Part shown: positions 52,940 through 64,000 of the stretch, one piece after another
Layout of the letters: the number at the start of each line of letters is the position of its first letter
Position numbering within the stretch: position 1 is the first letter of the stretch
Source of the DNA: Caldilineaceae bacterium
Lineage (GTDB): Bacteria; Chloroflexota; Anaerolineae; Caldilineales; Caldilineaceae
Length of the DNA stretch: 64,000 nt
Reading direction: 5' to 3'
NCBI GenBank assembly: GCA_022827195.1
Contig: JAJDTL010000050.1
Location: forward strand, 45,194-109,193
The notes under the pieces: generated by a model
Told to the model about the DNA's origin: nothing
Database searches by the model: none
Seen by the model: only the letters and a program-made list of their open reading frames with translations
Made by a program: the position numbers and the translations under genes

Positions 52940-53830
52940 CTCTTCTCCAGGATGGGGGATAGGAATGTGCGGCGCCGGTTTGCCGCGTTGCCCCAGTTTC
53001 GCTGTCTTGGGCCGCCGTCGCTACCGAAAAACTCTGCCCAGTGGAGCACTCGGCATGGACGTCCGCGTGGCATGATGCAACGGCGATCGGCACGGCCGTG
53101 GGCACGACGATGGGCGTTCTGCAATGCCGATTTTTAGTCATCTTCACCCAGACGAGCCTCGCAGGGCAGCCGCCCCACTTTCTCCCATATTGTCCCATAG
53201 CGAATACATACCGCAAAACCTATTCTGGCAAAAACGGGCGTGGGCCGCCGGCAGAAACGGCTTGATATCGCCCTCTTTATGAAGGGAAAACGCAGCCGTA
53301 TCATAGGGTTTCGCGCTTCTGGCGACCGTGCCGCACTCGCCGTACCGAAGCTACCGGAACAGCCTTCCCGTGGCTCCACTTCGGTCGTCCCCTTATCTGG
53401 TGCCGGGCGTCTGCCCGCCTTACTTGCGGCGCCTGCAGTCTGGCTGGCGAAGGCAGGCAGTTCCGCCAGCACATCTGTCAGAAGCGGGCCGGGGCTTTGT
53501 CTTCCTTTCATGGCGTCGGTTCACGCGTGCGACACTTGGCCCGTTTGCATCGTAGGCATATCGTAGGCAAATTGCACAGGACTGCCCATGGCCTGAATTC
53601 AGCTGCATCCTGGCGGAATTGCGCCCCATCTCGACCGAGTCGGGCCCGGATTCAGCCGCAGGGCTGCCTGCACTGGCAGCGCGCCCCGCCAAAATTGGCG
53701 CGCAACCGGAGCTTACCGCTCTGTTTCGCGCCATTGGTCCCCGCGCCGCACCTCTTTCCGGCCGGGAAGCAGCCGTTGTCACAGGAAACGACTGCCCGAT
53801 GATTCAGTATGTAGCGATTATCTGACAGAG
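52940..53830. other. Intergenic region without a supported gene
   Basis: About 0.9 kb between the DUF3224 gene start and the promoter at 53831. Short open frames here have no SD or family character. The only structured element I see is the direct repeat at 53549-53569. Confidence 0.55.
53549..53569 (+). promoter_or_regulatory. ATCGTAGGCA direct repeat (11-bp period)
   Basis: Two exact copies of ATCGTAGGCA begin 11 bp apart. The same CGTAG-N6-CGTAGGCA pattern occurs twice in the ftsA-ftsZ gap on the opposite strand. An 11-bp direct repeat is typical of tandem winged-helix (OmpR/PhoB-type) binding. Confidence 0.4.
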
Positions 53831-53859
53831 TTGACAGGCGGCCCTGCATACAGTAAAAT
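53831..53859 (+). promoter_or_regulatory. Near-consensus sigma-70 promoter for the small membrane protein gene
   Basis: TTGACA (53831-53836), a 17-bp spacer and TAAAAT (53854-53859) match the consensus at 11 of 12 positions. Transcription would start near 53866, giving a leader of about 190 nt before the gene at 54054. Confidence 0.75.
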
Positions 53860-53940
53860 CAACATTGCTGGATCTTGTGCCGGCAACAGTGTTCTCATCC
53901 GGCGTGTCCTCCCGGCGTGTTATTTCTGGCCTGTGACCCA

Positions 53941-53973
53941 GGCATCTCACCAGAGGACCCTTTATCAGATGCC
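53941..53973 (+). other. Hairpin in the leader of the small membrane protein gene
   Basis: GGCATCT (53941-53947) pairs with AGATGCC (53967-53973) across 19 bases. The leader also holds a direct repeat CCGGCGTGT (twice, near 53899 and 53912). It matches no riboswitch class I recognise. Confidence 0.4.
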
Positions 53974-54053
53974 CAGGAACTAAATCAGGCCGCATACCCG
54001 GGAGGTACCGCCAGCCAGCATTTTATAGTGGACGCAATGAAGGAGACGTGAAT

Positions 54054-54233
54054 GTGAACGCCGCTGCCCAAAGTCGCCAGATGCTCTTTGCCATCGTCCT
54101 GGTGATCGCCCTGTTGGCGATGCTCATCTATCTTTACCCGGCCCTGGCTTCGAGCTACGACAACGGCGCTTCGACGATTACGGGGAACGACCTCAATATC
54201 GAAACTGTGGACGACTCGACAATTCAGCGATAA
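54054..54233 (+). CDS. Small single-pass membrane protein
   Basis: A 59-residue protein I do not recognise. Start GTG 54054 is preferred because an AAGGAG SD lies eight bases upstream; GTG 54048 is too close to it. After a short polar N-terminus (AAAQSRQ) comes one transmembrane helix (about 10-30, MLFAIVLVIALLAMLIYLYP). A 27-residue acidic, Asn/Thr-rich tail follows (NDLNIETVDDSTIQR at the end), probably outside the membrane. The near-consensus promoter at 53831 suggests high expression. It stands alone between the dcw cluster and rpoBC. Confidence 0.65.
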   Translation: MNAAAQSRQMLFAIVLVIALLAMLIYLYPALASSYDNGASTITGNDLNIETVDDSTIQR

Positions 54234-54503
54234 CTCGCAACAACCTCAACACCGGCGCAATGAACACAACGGCGTGTAGCGCGCTAACTCTTCAGTCGCA
54301 ACGAAGCACCTGTCTTTCCATAAACTATCTGTTCCGATGTCTTGGCAGAGCCTTGCCAGCCACACCGGTTCTACATTCCCTTCCCGCAGGAATGCGTGAC
54401 CTGCTCCCGTCACTCCGTCTGCCTCCCGGCCCCCGACCATACACAAACTACGTTTCGCTTTCGGAGATCTTTTCCCTTAAACGCTTGTAAACGCTCGTAA
54501 TCG

Positions 54504-54544
54504 CTCGTAGAGCGCCCGGCTTTGCTCGTAAAGCGCTCTACGAG
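54504..54544 (+). repeat. 12-bp perfect inverted repeat
   Basis: CTCGTAGAGCGC (54504-54515) and GCGCTCTACGAG (54533-54544) flank a 17-base loop. CGCTYGTAA units (54482-54503) precede the left arm. There is no T-tract, so this is not a classic terminator; it lies 130 bp before the rpoB promoter. Confidence 0.6.
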
Positions 54545-54673
54545 GAGAGCTTGTGTATTCAGATTGCGTCATCGGTCTCCCAGTGCCTTGCCTGTTTTCC
54601 CGCCCGCGTCGCCGGGCCGCTATCCTTTCCGGTCCCGCGACAAATTTGGAATTTACTTGTCAACACAAAAGTT

Positions 54674-54702
54674 TTGACATCAGGCAGATCATGCTATATA
54701 CT
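54674..54702 (+). promoter_or_regulatory. Near-consensus sigma-70 promoter of rpoBC
   Basis: TTGACA (54674-54679), a 17-bp spacer and TATACT (54697-54702) match the consensus at 11 of 12 positions. Transcription would start near 54709, about 350 nt before rpoB. Confidence 0.85.
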
Positions 54703-54799
54703 CACCTTTTCAGGGTAAAAACTGTTTTCGCCGGTTGCGTATCGGCGTCATATTGCTGGAGTCATAATTCAATGCCCCCAGGTTCCGTTTTGACGGGGC

Positions 54800-54954
54800 G
54801 GCCGGTTTCCGGCCCGGTGGGGTGTTTGCTGGCCCAACCCATTATGTCCAATGGTGTTGGGTCTTTGACTTTTGATACAGCGCTCAACGCGCCCCAGGCC
54901 CCGGCCTGAGGCACAGATGCGATGGGAGCGGGACGCTGCAAGGACCCGTCCCGC
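54800..54954 (+). promoter_or_regulatory. Structured rpoB leader with three stem-loops
   Basis: Three hairpins lie in the leader. GGCCGG-TTT-CCGGCC is at 54800-54814. CCCAACCCATT paired with AATGG-T-GTTGGG (one bulge) is at 54833-54861. GCGGGACG paired with CGTCCCGC over an 11-base loop is at 54928-54954. None is followed by a T-tract. Such leaders can serve feedback or processing, but no known class is recognised. Confidence 0.55.
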
Positions 54955-55059
54955 ATTGAAACCCACTTGCCTTGTCGCACGTTGCAGCCGCCGCTTGCAG
55001 GTCTGCTGACAACGGCGCGCAATGCGGGTGAAACTGTAATGCAAAGGAGTATGCGCTAT

Positions 55060-58917
<3,858 letters not shown>

Positions 58918-59019
58918 TTAGTTTCTGGTTGTTTGCTTTTGGTGTCTCGTGAACCGCCGCAAGCACATGGCGTCACAAGAACTGAAAACTGACGGCTAAG
59001 AGCTATTAAAGGAGCTAAA

Positions 59020-62000
59020 ATGGAAGTACGAGATTTTGACGCAATTCGTATCTCTCTTGCCTCCCCGGATCAGATCGACGATTGGAGCTTCGGCGAAGTA
59101 ACCAAGCCGGAGACGATCAACTATCGCACCCTGCGGCCGGAGCGGGACGGCCTCTTCTGCGAGCGCATCTTCGGGCCGCAGAAGGACTGGGAATGCGCCT
59201 GCGGCAAGTACAAGCGCATTCGCTATAAGGGCATTGTCTGCGACAAGTGCGGCGTCGAAGTTGCGCCGCAGCGGGTCCGCCGCGAGCGGATGGGCCACAT
59301 CAAGCTGGCGTCGCCTGTCAGCCATATCTGGTATGTCAAGGGCGTTCCCAGCCACCTCGGGCTGCTCCTCAACATCAGCCCCCGCCATCTGGAGCGCGTG
59401 CTCTACTTCGCGCAGTTCATCATCACCGAGGTGAATGAAGACGCACGCAGCCGCGCCATCCAGCGCCTCGAAAAAGAGATGCAGATGGGCGTCACCCGCC
59501 TCGAAGGCACTGCGCAAGAGCAGATCGATGTCGTAGAGGCCACCGCGCAAAGCCAGCTTGACGAATTGGACGCGCAGGAACAGGCCCAGATTTCAGAGCT
59601 TGATGAACGCATCAACCGCTCTTCGTCGGAGACGATCAGCCAGGCCCAGAAGCTGCAGGACTGGATTAAGGAGAATCTCCGCAAGAAGGCGCGCGAGGAC
59701 AAGGGGCTCGATTGGGTTGATGAACCCATTATCTCGGCCAATGACACCGTCGGCGCCAAACATGAGCGGCTCGTCAATGATCACGTTCAGACGCGGCTGG
59801 ACAGGCTGCAGGTCGAGTCCGACGAGGAAAAGTTGGACATTCGTGCTCTGGTTCAGGCCAAGCAGGCGTTCGTGCACCAGGAGTTGGAAGCGTTGCTCAC
59901 GAAGCTGCGCGAAGACCTGGGCGAGCAGCGCGGCCGGCTGCAAACCAGCGCCGACGCCGAAATGGACGAGTTGAAGAGTATGCACGAGATGCAGCTCCTG
60001 ACCGAAACGCGGTACCGCGAATTGGCCGATCGCTGGGGCAATATCTTCAAGGCAGGCATGGGCGCCGAAGCGATTCGCGATATCGTCGCCAAGGTCAACC
60101 TGGAGGCGCTGGCGAAAGAGTTGCGCACCGAAATCTTCACGACCAAGAGCAAGCAGCGGCGCAAAAAAGCGGCCAAGCGCCTGCGCGTCGTCGAGAACTT
60201 CCGCAAGAGCGGTAACCGCCCCGAGTGGATGGTGCTGACGACCCTGCCGGTTATTCCCCCGGAACTGCGCCCGATGGTGCAACTGGACGGCGGGCGCTTC
60301 GCCACCAGCGACCTCAACGATCTCTACCGCCGCGTGATCAACCGCAACAACCGTCTCAAGCGTCTGCTCGACCTCGGCGCCCCCGATGTCATCGTCCGCA
60401 ATGAGAAGCGCATGTTGCAGGAGGCGGTCGACAGCCTGATCGACAACGGACGGCGGGGCCGCGCGGTCAGCCGCAGCGGCAAGCGCAAGCTTAAGAGCCT
60501 GAGCGATATGCTCAAGGGCAAGCAAGGCCGTTTCCGCCGCAATCTGTTGGGCAAACGCGTCGACTACTCCGGCCGGTCGGTCATCGTCATCGGCCCCACT
60601 TTGAAGCTGCACCAGTGCGGTCTGCCCAAAAAGATGGCGCTGGAGCTGTTCAAGCCCTTCGTCATGCGGCGCCTGGTCGAGGACAACTACGCGCACAACA
60701 TCAAGAGCGCCAAGCGCATGGTGGACCGGCAACAGTCCGAAGTGTGGGATGAGTTGGAGGAGATCTGCCGCGAGCGGCCCGTGCTGCTGAACCGGGCGCC
60801 CACCCTGCATCGCCTCGGAATTCAGGCCTTTGAAGTCACGCTGGTGGAAGGGAGCGCGATCCAGCTGCATCCGCTCGTCTGCGACGCCTTCAACGCCGAT
60901 TTCGACGGCGACCAGATGGCCGTGCATGTACCGCTGAGCCAGTCCGCGGTCGATGAAGCCCGGCAGCTGATGCTCTCCAGCCAGAATCTGCTCAAACCAA
61001 GCAGCGGTGAACCGATCGTCGGCCCCTCCAAAGATATGGTGATGGGGGTCTACTATTTGACCACCGAAGAGCACAAGGATGCGGAGGACAAGGCGCTGCC
61101 GCTCTTCAGCTCGATGGACGAGGCAGAGTACATTTACAGCCTCGGCCATATCCAGTTGCGCGATTCGATTCGCGTACGCTTCACCTCGCGTTTCGACGTG
61201 CAGCCGATCGAGTCGATGGAGGTGAGCGAGCGGGTAATGGATGCCCTAAAGGAGCACGGCATCGCCACAGTTGGCGGGTTGATGGACATCTACGCCCAGG
61301 GCGAACGCCATATGGTGCAGGAGATCGCGGCGTTCGGACTGGCGGCCATGAACGAGGTGCGCGACGCACTGCGCAAGATGCGCCTGTTGGGCGCCAACTG
61401 GCCGCAAGATCGCCTCATCCGCACAACAATCGGACGCATCATCTTCAACCGGGCGCTGCCGGAAGAATTGTGGTTCGTCAACGATCTTCTTGACAAGAAG
61501 GGCGTCAATGACGTCATCGACGACTGCTACAAACATCTCGGCCGTGAGGTAACAGCCGAAACGGTCGACAATATCAAGGACCTGGGCTTCGAATACGCGA
61601 CCCGTTCCGGCATAACCATCGCTGTGAGCGACATTCAGGTACCCCATGAAAAGGATGAGATCGTCGAGCGCACTTCCGAAGAGGTCGCGGAGGCCGAGCG
61701 GCAGTACCGTCGCGGCCTGATCACCGAGGAAGAGCTGTACGAAAAGACGGTCGAGCTCTGGACGCGGGCCGCCGACGAGGTAACGGCCGCGGTGCGCAAG
61801 CTGCTCAGCCCGCTCGAAGGGCTGGGCGCAATGGCCCACTCCGGCTCGACCAAGGGCGGGGTCAATACTGTGCGCCAGCTGGCCGGAATGCGCGGCCTGA
61901 TCGCCGGCCCCAACGGGCGCATCATTCCCTTGCCGATCCGGTCGAACTTCCGCGAAGGGCTGACCGCGCTCGAGTACTTCCTCAGCACGCACGGCGGGCG

Positions 62001-63648
62001 CAAAGGTCTCGCCGACACCGCCCTGCGCACGGCAGACGCCGGCTATCTGACCCGCCGTCTGGTTGACGTGGCCCAGGACGTGATCGTCACCGAAGATGAC
62101 TGCGGCACGAACGCCGGTATCAGAATCGATGCCGACCGGTCACAGAAGATGGGTGAAAGCTTCGCCGACCGCGTCGCCACCCGCACGCTGGCCAGCGCAA
62201 TTGCGCTGCCGGATGAGGATGAGCCGCTGCTGAAACGCAATAGCGTCATCGACGAGGCCGCGCTCGCGGCCATCGAACGCCATAAGGTAGGAGAGGCTAC
62301 CGTATTCAGCCCGCTGACCTGTGAGTCCCGCTTCGGGCTGTGCAAGAAATGTTACGGCACCGACCTGGCCCGCGGCGGAACGGTCGAGCAGGGCGAAGCG
62401 GTGGGCATCATCGCCGCGCAGTCGATCGGCGAGCCGGGCACGCAGCTTACATTGCGTACCTTCCACACCGGCGGCGTGGCCGGCAGCGACGACATCACGC
62501 AGGGTCTGCCCCGCGTCGAAGAGCTCTTCGAAGTCCGCAATCCCAAGGGCGAAGCGGTTATCAGCGAGATCGACGGCAAGGTCGATATCTGGTGGGAAGG
62601 CGACCAGCGTATGCTCAAGGTGAGCCGTACCGAACTCAAACGCCGCGAAATCGCAGTTCCCGAGGGCTTCCAACTGCTGGTCGATTCGGATGATCGCGTG
62701 CAGGAAGATACCGTCATCGCCCGCAACGGCGAAGAGGACGAGCAGAGCCTCCTGGCGGGGATGGAAGGCCAGGTCTTCGCCGAAAACGGCCAGGTCATCA
62801 TCCGCCGCGAAGATTCGCTGGTCTGGGAGACCGATATTCCCGCCAATGCCCGTCTGCGCGTCGAGAAGGGCGAGGAGGTGACCGCCGGCGAGCAGCTCAC
62901 GGAAGGCTCGAAGAACCCGCGCGAGATTCTGCGCATTCAGGGCCGCGAGGCATGTCAACTCTATCTGTTGGAGCAGGTTCAGCAGGTCTATCGCAGCCAG
63001 GGCGTTGCCATCCACGATAAGCATATCGAGGTGATCCTGCGCCAGCTGCTGCGCCGCGTCATGATCCGCGCGACCGGCGACACCGATTTCCTGCCTGGTG
63101 AGCTGGTCGACCGCTTCCAGTTTGAGGACGAGAACAACAGCATCGTGAAACGCGGCGGACGCCCGGCCAAGGCCGAACCGGTCGTGCTCGGGCTGACAAA
63201 GGCCGCTCTGAATACCGAGAGCTTCCTGGCCGCAGCCAGCTTCCAGGAGACCACGCGCGTGCTCACCGATGCCGCCGTGCAGGGCCAGCGCGACGAGCTG
63301 CGCGGCCTCAAGGAGAACGTTATCATCGGCAAGCTGATCCCGGTCGGCTCCGGTTTCCGTACCCGGCGCATGTGGGAAGAAGAGAAACAGCAGGCCATTG
63401 AACAGTTGAGCGAGCAGCAGGATGGCAAGGGCATTGACGAAATCGTCGATGAAGAGCTGAGCGAACTCGAGTTCGATCTCGACGACCCCGATTTGGATCT
63501 GGCCGACCTTTCCGGTCTGGCTGAAATGGGTATCGGTCCGCTCGGTATGTTGTCCGGCTTCGGCGGCAGCGAGGACGAAGAGATCGACTTCGATTTCAAT
63601 AACCTGAAAGAAGAGGAAAACGAAGAGATCAACGTCGACCTGCGTTAG
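59020..63648 (+). CDS. rpoC: DNA-directed RNA polymerase subunit beta'
   Basis: A 1,542-residue beta' subunit. The N-terminal zinc site (Cys59, Cys61, Cys74, Cys77), the catalytic NADFDGD (625-631), RFATSDLNDLYRRVINRNNR, LLNRAPTLHRLGIQAFE, AHSGSTKGG-type bridge/trigger region MAHSGSTKGGVNTVRQLAGM, the second zinc site (CESRFGLCKKC) and LRTFHTGGVA are present. About residues 140-325 form a long Gln/Glu/Leu-rich predicted coiled-coil insertion in the clamp. The last 70 residues are strongly acidic (DLDDPDLDLADLS, EDEEIDFDFNN). An AAAGGAG SD sits seven bases before ATG 59020. It follows rpoB by 102 bp. Confidence 0.97.
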   Translation: MEVRDFDAIRISLASPDQIDDWSFGEVTKPETINYRTLRPERDGLFCERIFGPQKDWECACGKYKRIRYKGIVCDKCGVEVAPQRVRRERMGHIKLASPVSHIWYVKGVPSHLGLLLNISPRHLERVLYFAQFIITEVNEDARSRAIQRLEKEMQMGVTRLEGTAQEQIDVVEATAQSQLDELDAQEQAQISELDERINRSSSETISQAQKLQDWIKENLRKKAREDKGLDWVDEPIISANDTVGAKHERLVNDHVQTRLDRLQVESDEEKLDIRALVQAKQAFVHQELEALLTKLREDLGEQRGRLQTSADAEMDELKSMHEMQLLTETRYRELADRWGNIFKAGMGAEAIRDIVAKVNLEALAKELRTEIFTTKSKQRRKKAAKRLRVVENFRKSGNRPEWMVLTTLPVIPPELRPMVQLDGGRFATSDLNDLYRRVINRNNRLKRLLDLGAPDVIVRNEKRMLQEAVDSLIDNGRRGRAVSRSGKRKLKSLSDMLKGKQGRFRRNLLGKRVDYSGRSVIVIGPTLKLHQCGLPKKMALELFKPFVMRRLVEDNYAHNIKSAKRMVDRQQSEVWDELEEICRERPVLLNRAPTLHRLGIQAFEVTLVEGSAIQLHPLVCDAFNADFDGDQMAVHVPLSQSAVDEARQLMLSSQNLLKPSSGEPIVGPSKDMVMGVYYLTTEEHKDAEDKALPLFSSMDEAEYIYSLGHIQLRDSIRVRFTSRFDVQPIESMEVSERVMDALKEHGIATVGGLMDIYAQGERHMVQEIAAFGLAAMNEVRDALRKMRLLGANWPQDRLIRTTIGRIIFNRALPEELWFVNDLLDKKGVNDVIDDCYKHLGREVTAETVDNIKDLGFEYATRSGITIAVSDIQVPHEKDEIVERTSEEVAEAERQYRRGLITEEELYEKTVELWTRAADEVTAAVRKLLSPLEGLGAMAHSGSTKGGVNTVRQLAGMRGLIAGPNGRIIPLPIRSNFREGLTALEYFLSTHGGRKGLADTALRTADAGYLTRRLVDVAQDVIVTEDDCGTNAGIRIDADRSQKMGESFADRVATRTLASAIALPDEDEPLLKRNSVIDEAALAAIERHKVGEATVFSPLTCESRFGLCKKCYGTDLARGGTVEQGEAVGIIAAQSIGEPGTQLTLRTFHTGGVAGSDDITQGLPRVEELFEVRNPKGEAVISEIDGKVDIWWEGDQRMLKVSRTELKRREIAVPEGFQLLVDSDDRVQEDTVIARNGEEDEQSLLAGMEGQVFAENGQVIIRREDSLVWETDIPANARLRVEKGEEVTAGEQLTEGSKNPREILRIQGREACQLYLLEQVQQVYRSQGVAIHDKHIEVILRQLLRRVMIRATGDTDFLPGELVDRFQFEDENNSIVKRGGRPAKAEPVVLGLTKAALNTESFLAAASFQETTRVLTDAAVQGQRDELRGLKENVIIGKLIPVGSGFRTRRMWEEEKQQAIEQLSEQQDGKGIDEIVDEELSELEFDLDDPDLDLADLSGLAEMGIGPLGMLSGFGGSEDEEIDFDFNNLKEEENEEINVDLR

Positions 63649-63671
63649 AAGCCGATTAGAGTCAAATGCAA

Positions 63672-63703
63672 GGGTGGAGGCGCGAACGGCCTCCACCCTT
63701 TTT
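63672..63703 (+). terminator. Rho-independent terminator after rpoC
   Basis: GGGTGGAGGC pairs perfectly with GCCTCCACCC across a 7-base loop and is followed by TTTTT. It lies 23 bp past the rpoC stop. Confidence 0.95.
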
Positions 63704-63881
63704 CGTTGCCCCGTCGCGGGCTGCCAGGCGTCGCCGGCTAGGCCTGGGCTCTCCCCGACCGCATCATCCGTTTTCTCTTTCCTCTCGACTGTCAGCCGGC
63801 ACAAAGCCCCGCTTCACCCTCGCTTCGATTGCGTCCATGACAAAACAGCTATGTGATCAAGGGTGCATCCCGAATTATTGT
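63704..63881. other. Intergenic stretch after the rpoC terminator
   Basis: No supported gene, repeat or RNA is visible between the rpoC terminator and the transposase remnant. Confidence 0.5.
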
Positions 63882-64000
63882 CTAAGGCGACAAGCCAAGA
63901 AGCTGAAGTGAATGTATCGGGTGAGGGCTGAGCAAGGTGGAACGCAAAGCGAGCATGGCTTGTGCGCCGTTACGCGACCAACGCATGCCAGATTGTTTGA
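63882..64000 (-). mobile_element. C-terminal remnant of a transposase (ISKra4-like)
   Basis: The minus-strand frame entering from the window edge reads KQSGMRWSRNGAQAMLALRS and then stops after 39 codons. The segment SGMRWS-x-x-GAQA-x-L-x-LR is typical of the C-terminal end of ISKra4-type transposases. The final residues (HPIHSLQLLGLSP) do not look like the family, so the end is probably truncated or fused. Only this fragment is visible. Confidence 0.5.

Noticed and set aside
53420..53802. Overlapping frames of 101-120 codons on both strands
   Set aside because: No SD, no family resemblance and low-complexity composition.

Overview
The window is high-GC bacterial chromosome. It most resembles a Chloroflexota (Caldilineales/Anaerolineae-type) genome. 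The grounds are a full division and cell-wall (dcw) cluster, an adenosylcobalamin-dependent ribonucleotide reductase, an rpoBC pair with lineage-type insertions, plant-type LRR and TolB-type surface proteins, and a sugar ABC/enolase-superfamily catabolic locus. This assignment is inference from gene content and protein style; no 16S rRNA lies in the window, and I saw no tRNA gene.

Layout. (1) 1-6660, minus strand: two secreted repeat proteins. The first is a TolB/PD40 beta-propeller protein cut by the window edge. The second is a 1,310-residue protein with LRR and FN3 domains whose 5' end is homologous to the first. (2) 6661-8300: a mostly empty stretch holding a direct repeat like a Pho box and the decayed N-terminal part of a type IIG (Eco57I-like) restriction-modification gene. 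(3) 8305-13367: M20 peptidase, creatininase-family hydrolase, an enolase-superfamily protein, a GNAT acetyltransferase and a DppA-type D-aminopeptidase. (4) 13442-26188, all minus strand: a probable L-rhamnoside locus. In transcription order it holds a lipoprotein sugar-binding protein, a phytanoyl-CoA dioxygenase-like protein, two permeases, a GH106-like cytoplasmic alpha-L-rhamnosidase, an enolase-superfamily dehydratase, an SDR dehydrogenase, L-rhamnose mutarotase, a TIM-barrel isomerase/epimerase and a Gfo/Idh/MocA oxidoreductase. (5) 26189-27492: a gene-poor stretch with a perfect palindrome and decamer repeats. (6) 27493-30726: nrdJ and its regulator nrdR, with a tandem pair of NrdR boxes upstream. 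(7) 31207-52288, minus strand: the dcw cluster, read as mraZ, rsmH, ftsL-like, ftsI, murF, mraY, murD, ftsW, murG, two CvpA-like membrane proteins, murC, a P-loop kinase, murB, ddl, ftsQ, ftsA, ftsZ, closed by a terminator. murE is absent from its usual place between ftsI and murF. (8) 52550-54233: a DUF3224 protein, a long gap, and a small membrane protein behind a near-consensus promoter. (9) 54674-63703, plus strand: a near-consensus promoter, a roughly 350-nt structured leader, rpoB, rpoC and a strong terminator. (10) 63882-64000: the tail of a transposase remnant.

How the genes work together. The dcw cluster covers peptidoglycan precursor synthesis and the divisome. The nrdR-nrdJ unit supplies dNTPs under its own repressor. 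The minus-strand catabolic run appears to import a rhamnose-containing glycoside, split it in the cytoplasm and oxidise the freed sugar without phosphorylation. Several genes in regions 3 and 4, plus nrdJ and ftsI, are separated by degenerate CCACTGG/CCAGTGG spacer repeats, an unusual genome-specific feature. Many starts were moved inward from the longest possible reading frame because the extra N-terminus lacks family homology and a Shine-Dalgarno (SD) sequence fits the inner start better; each entry says so.
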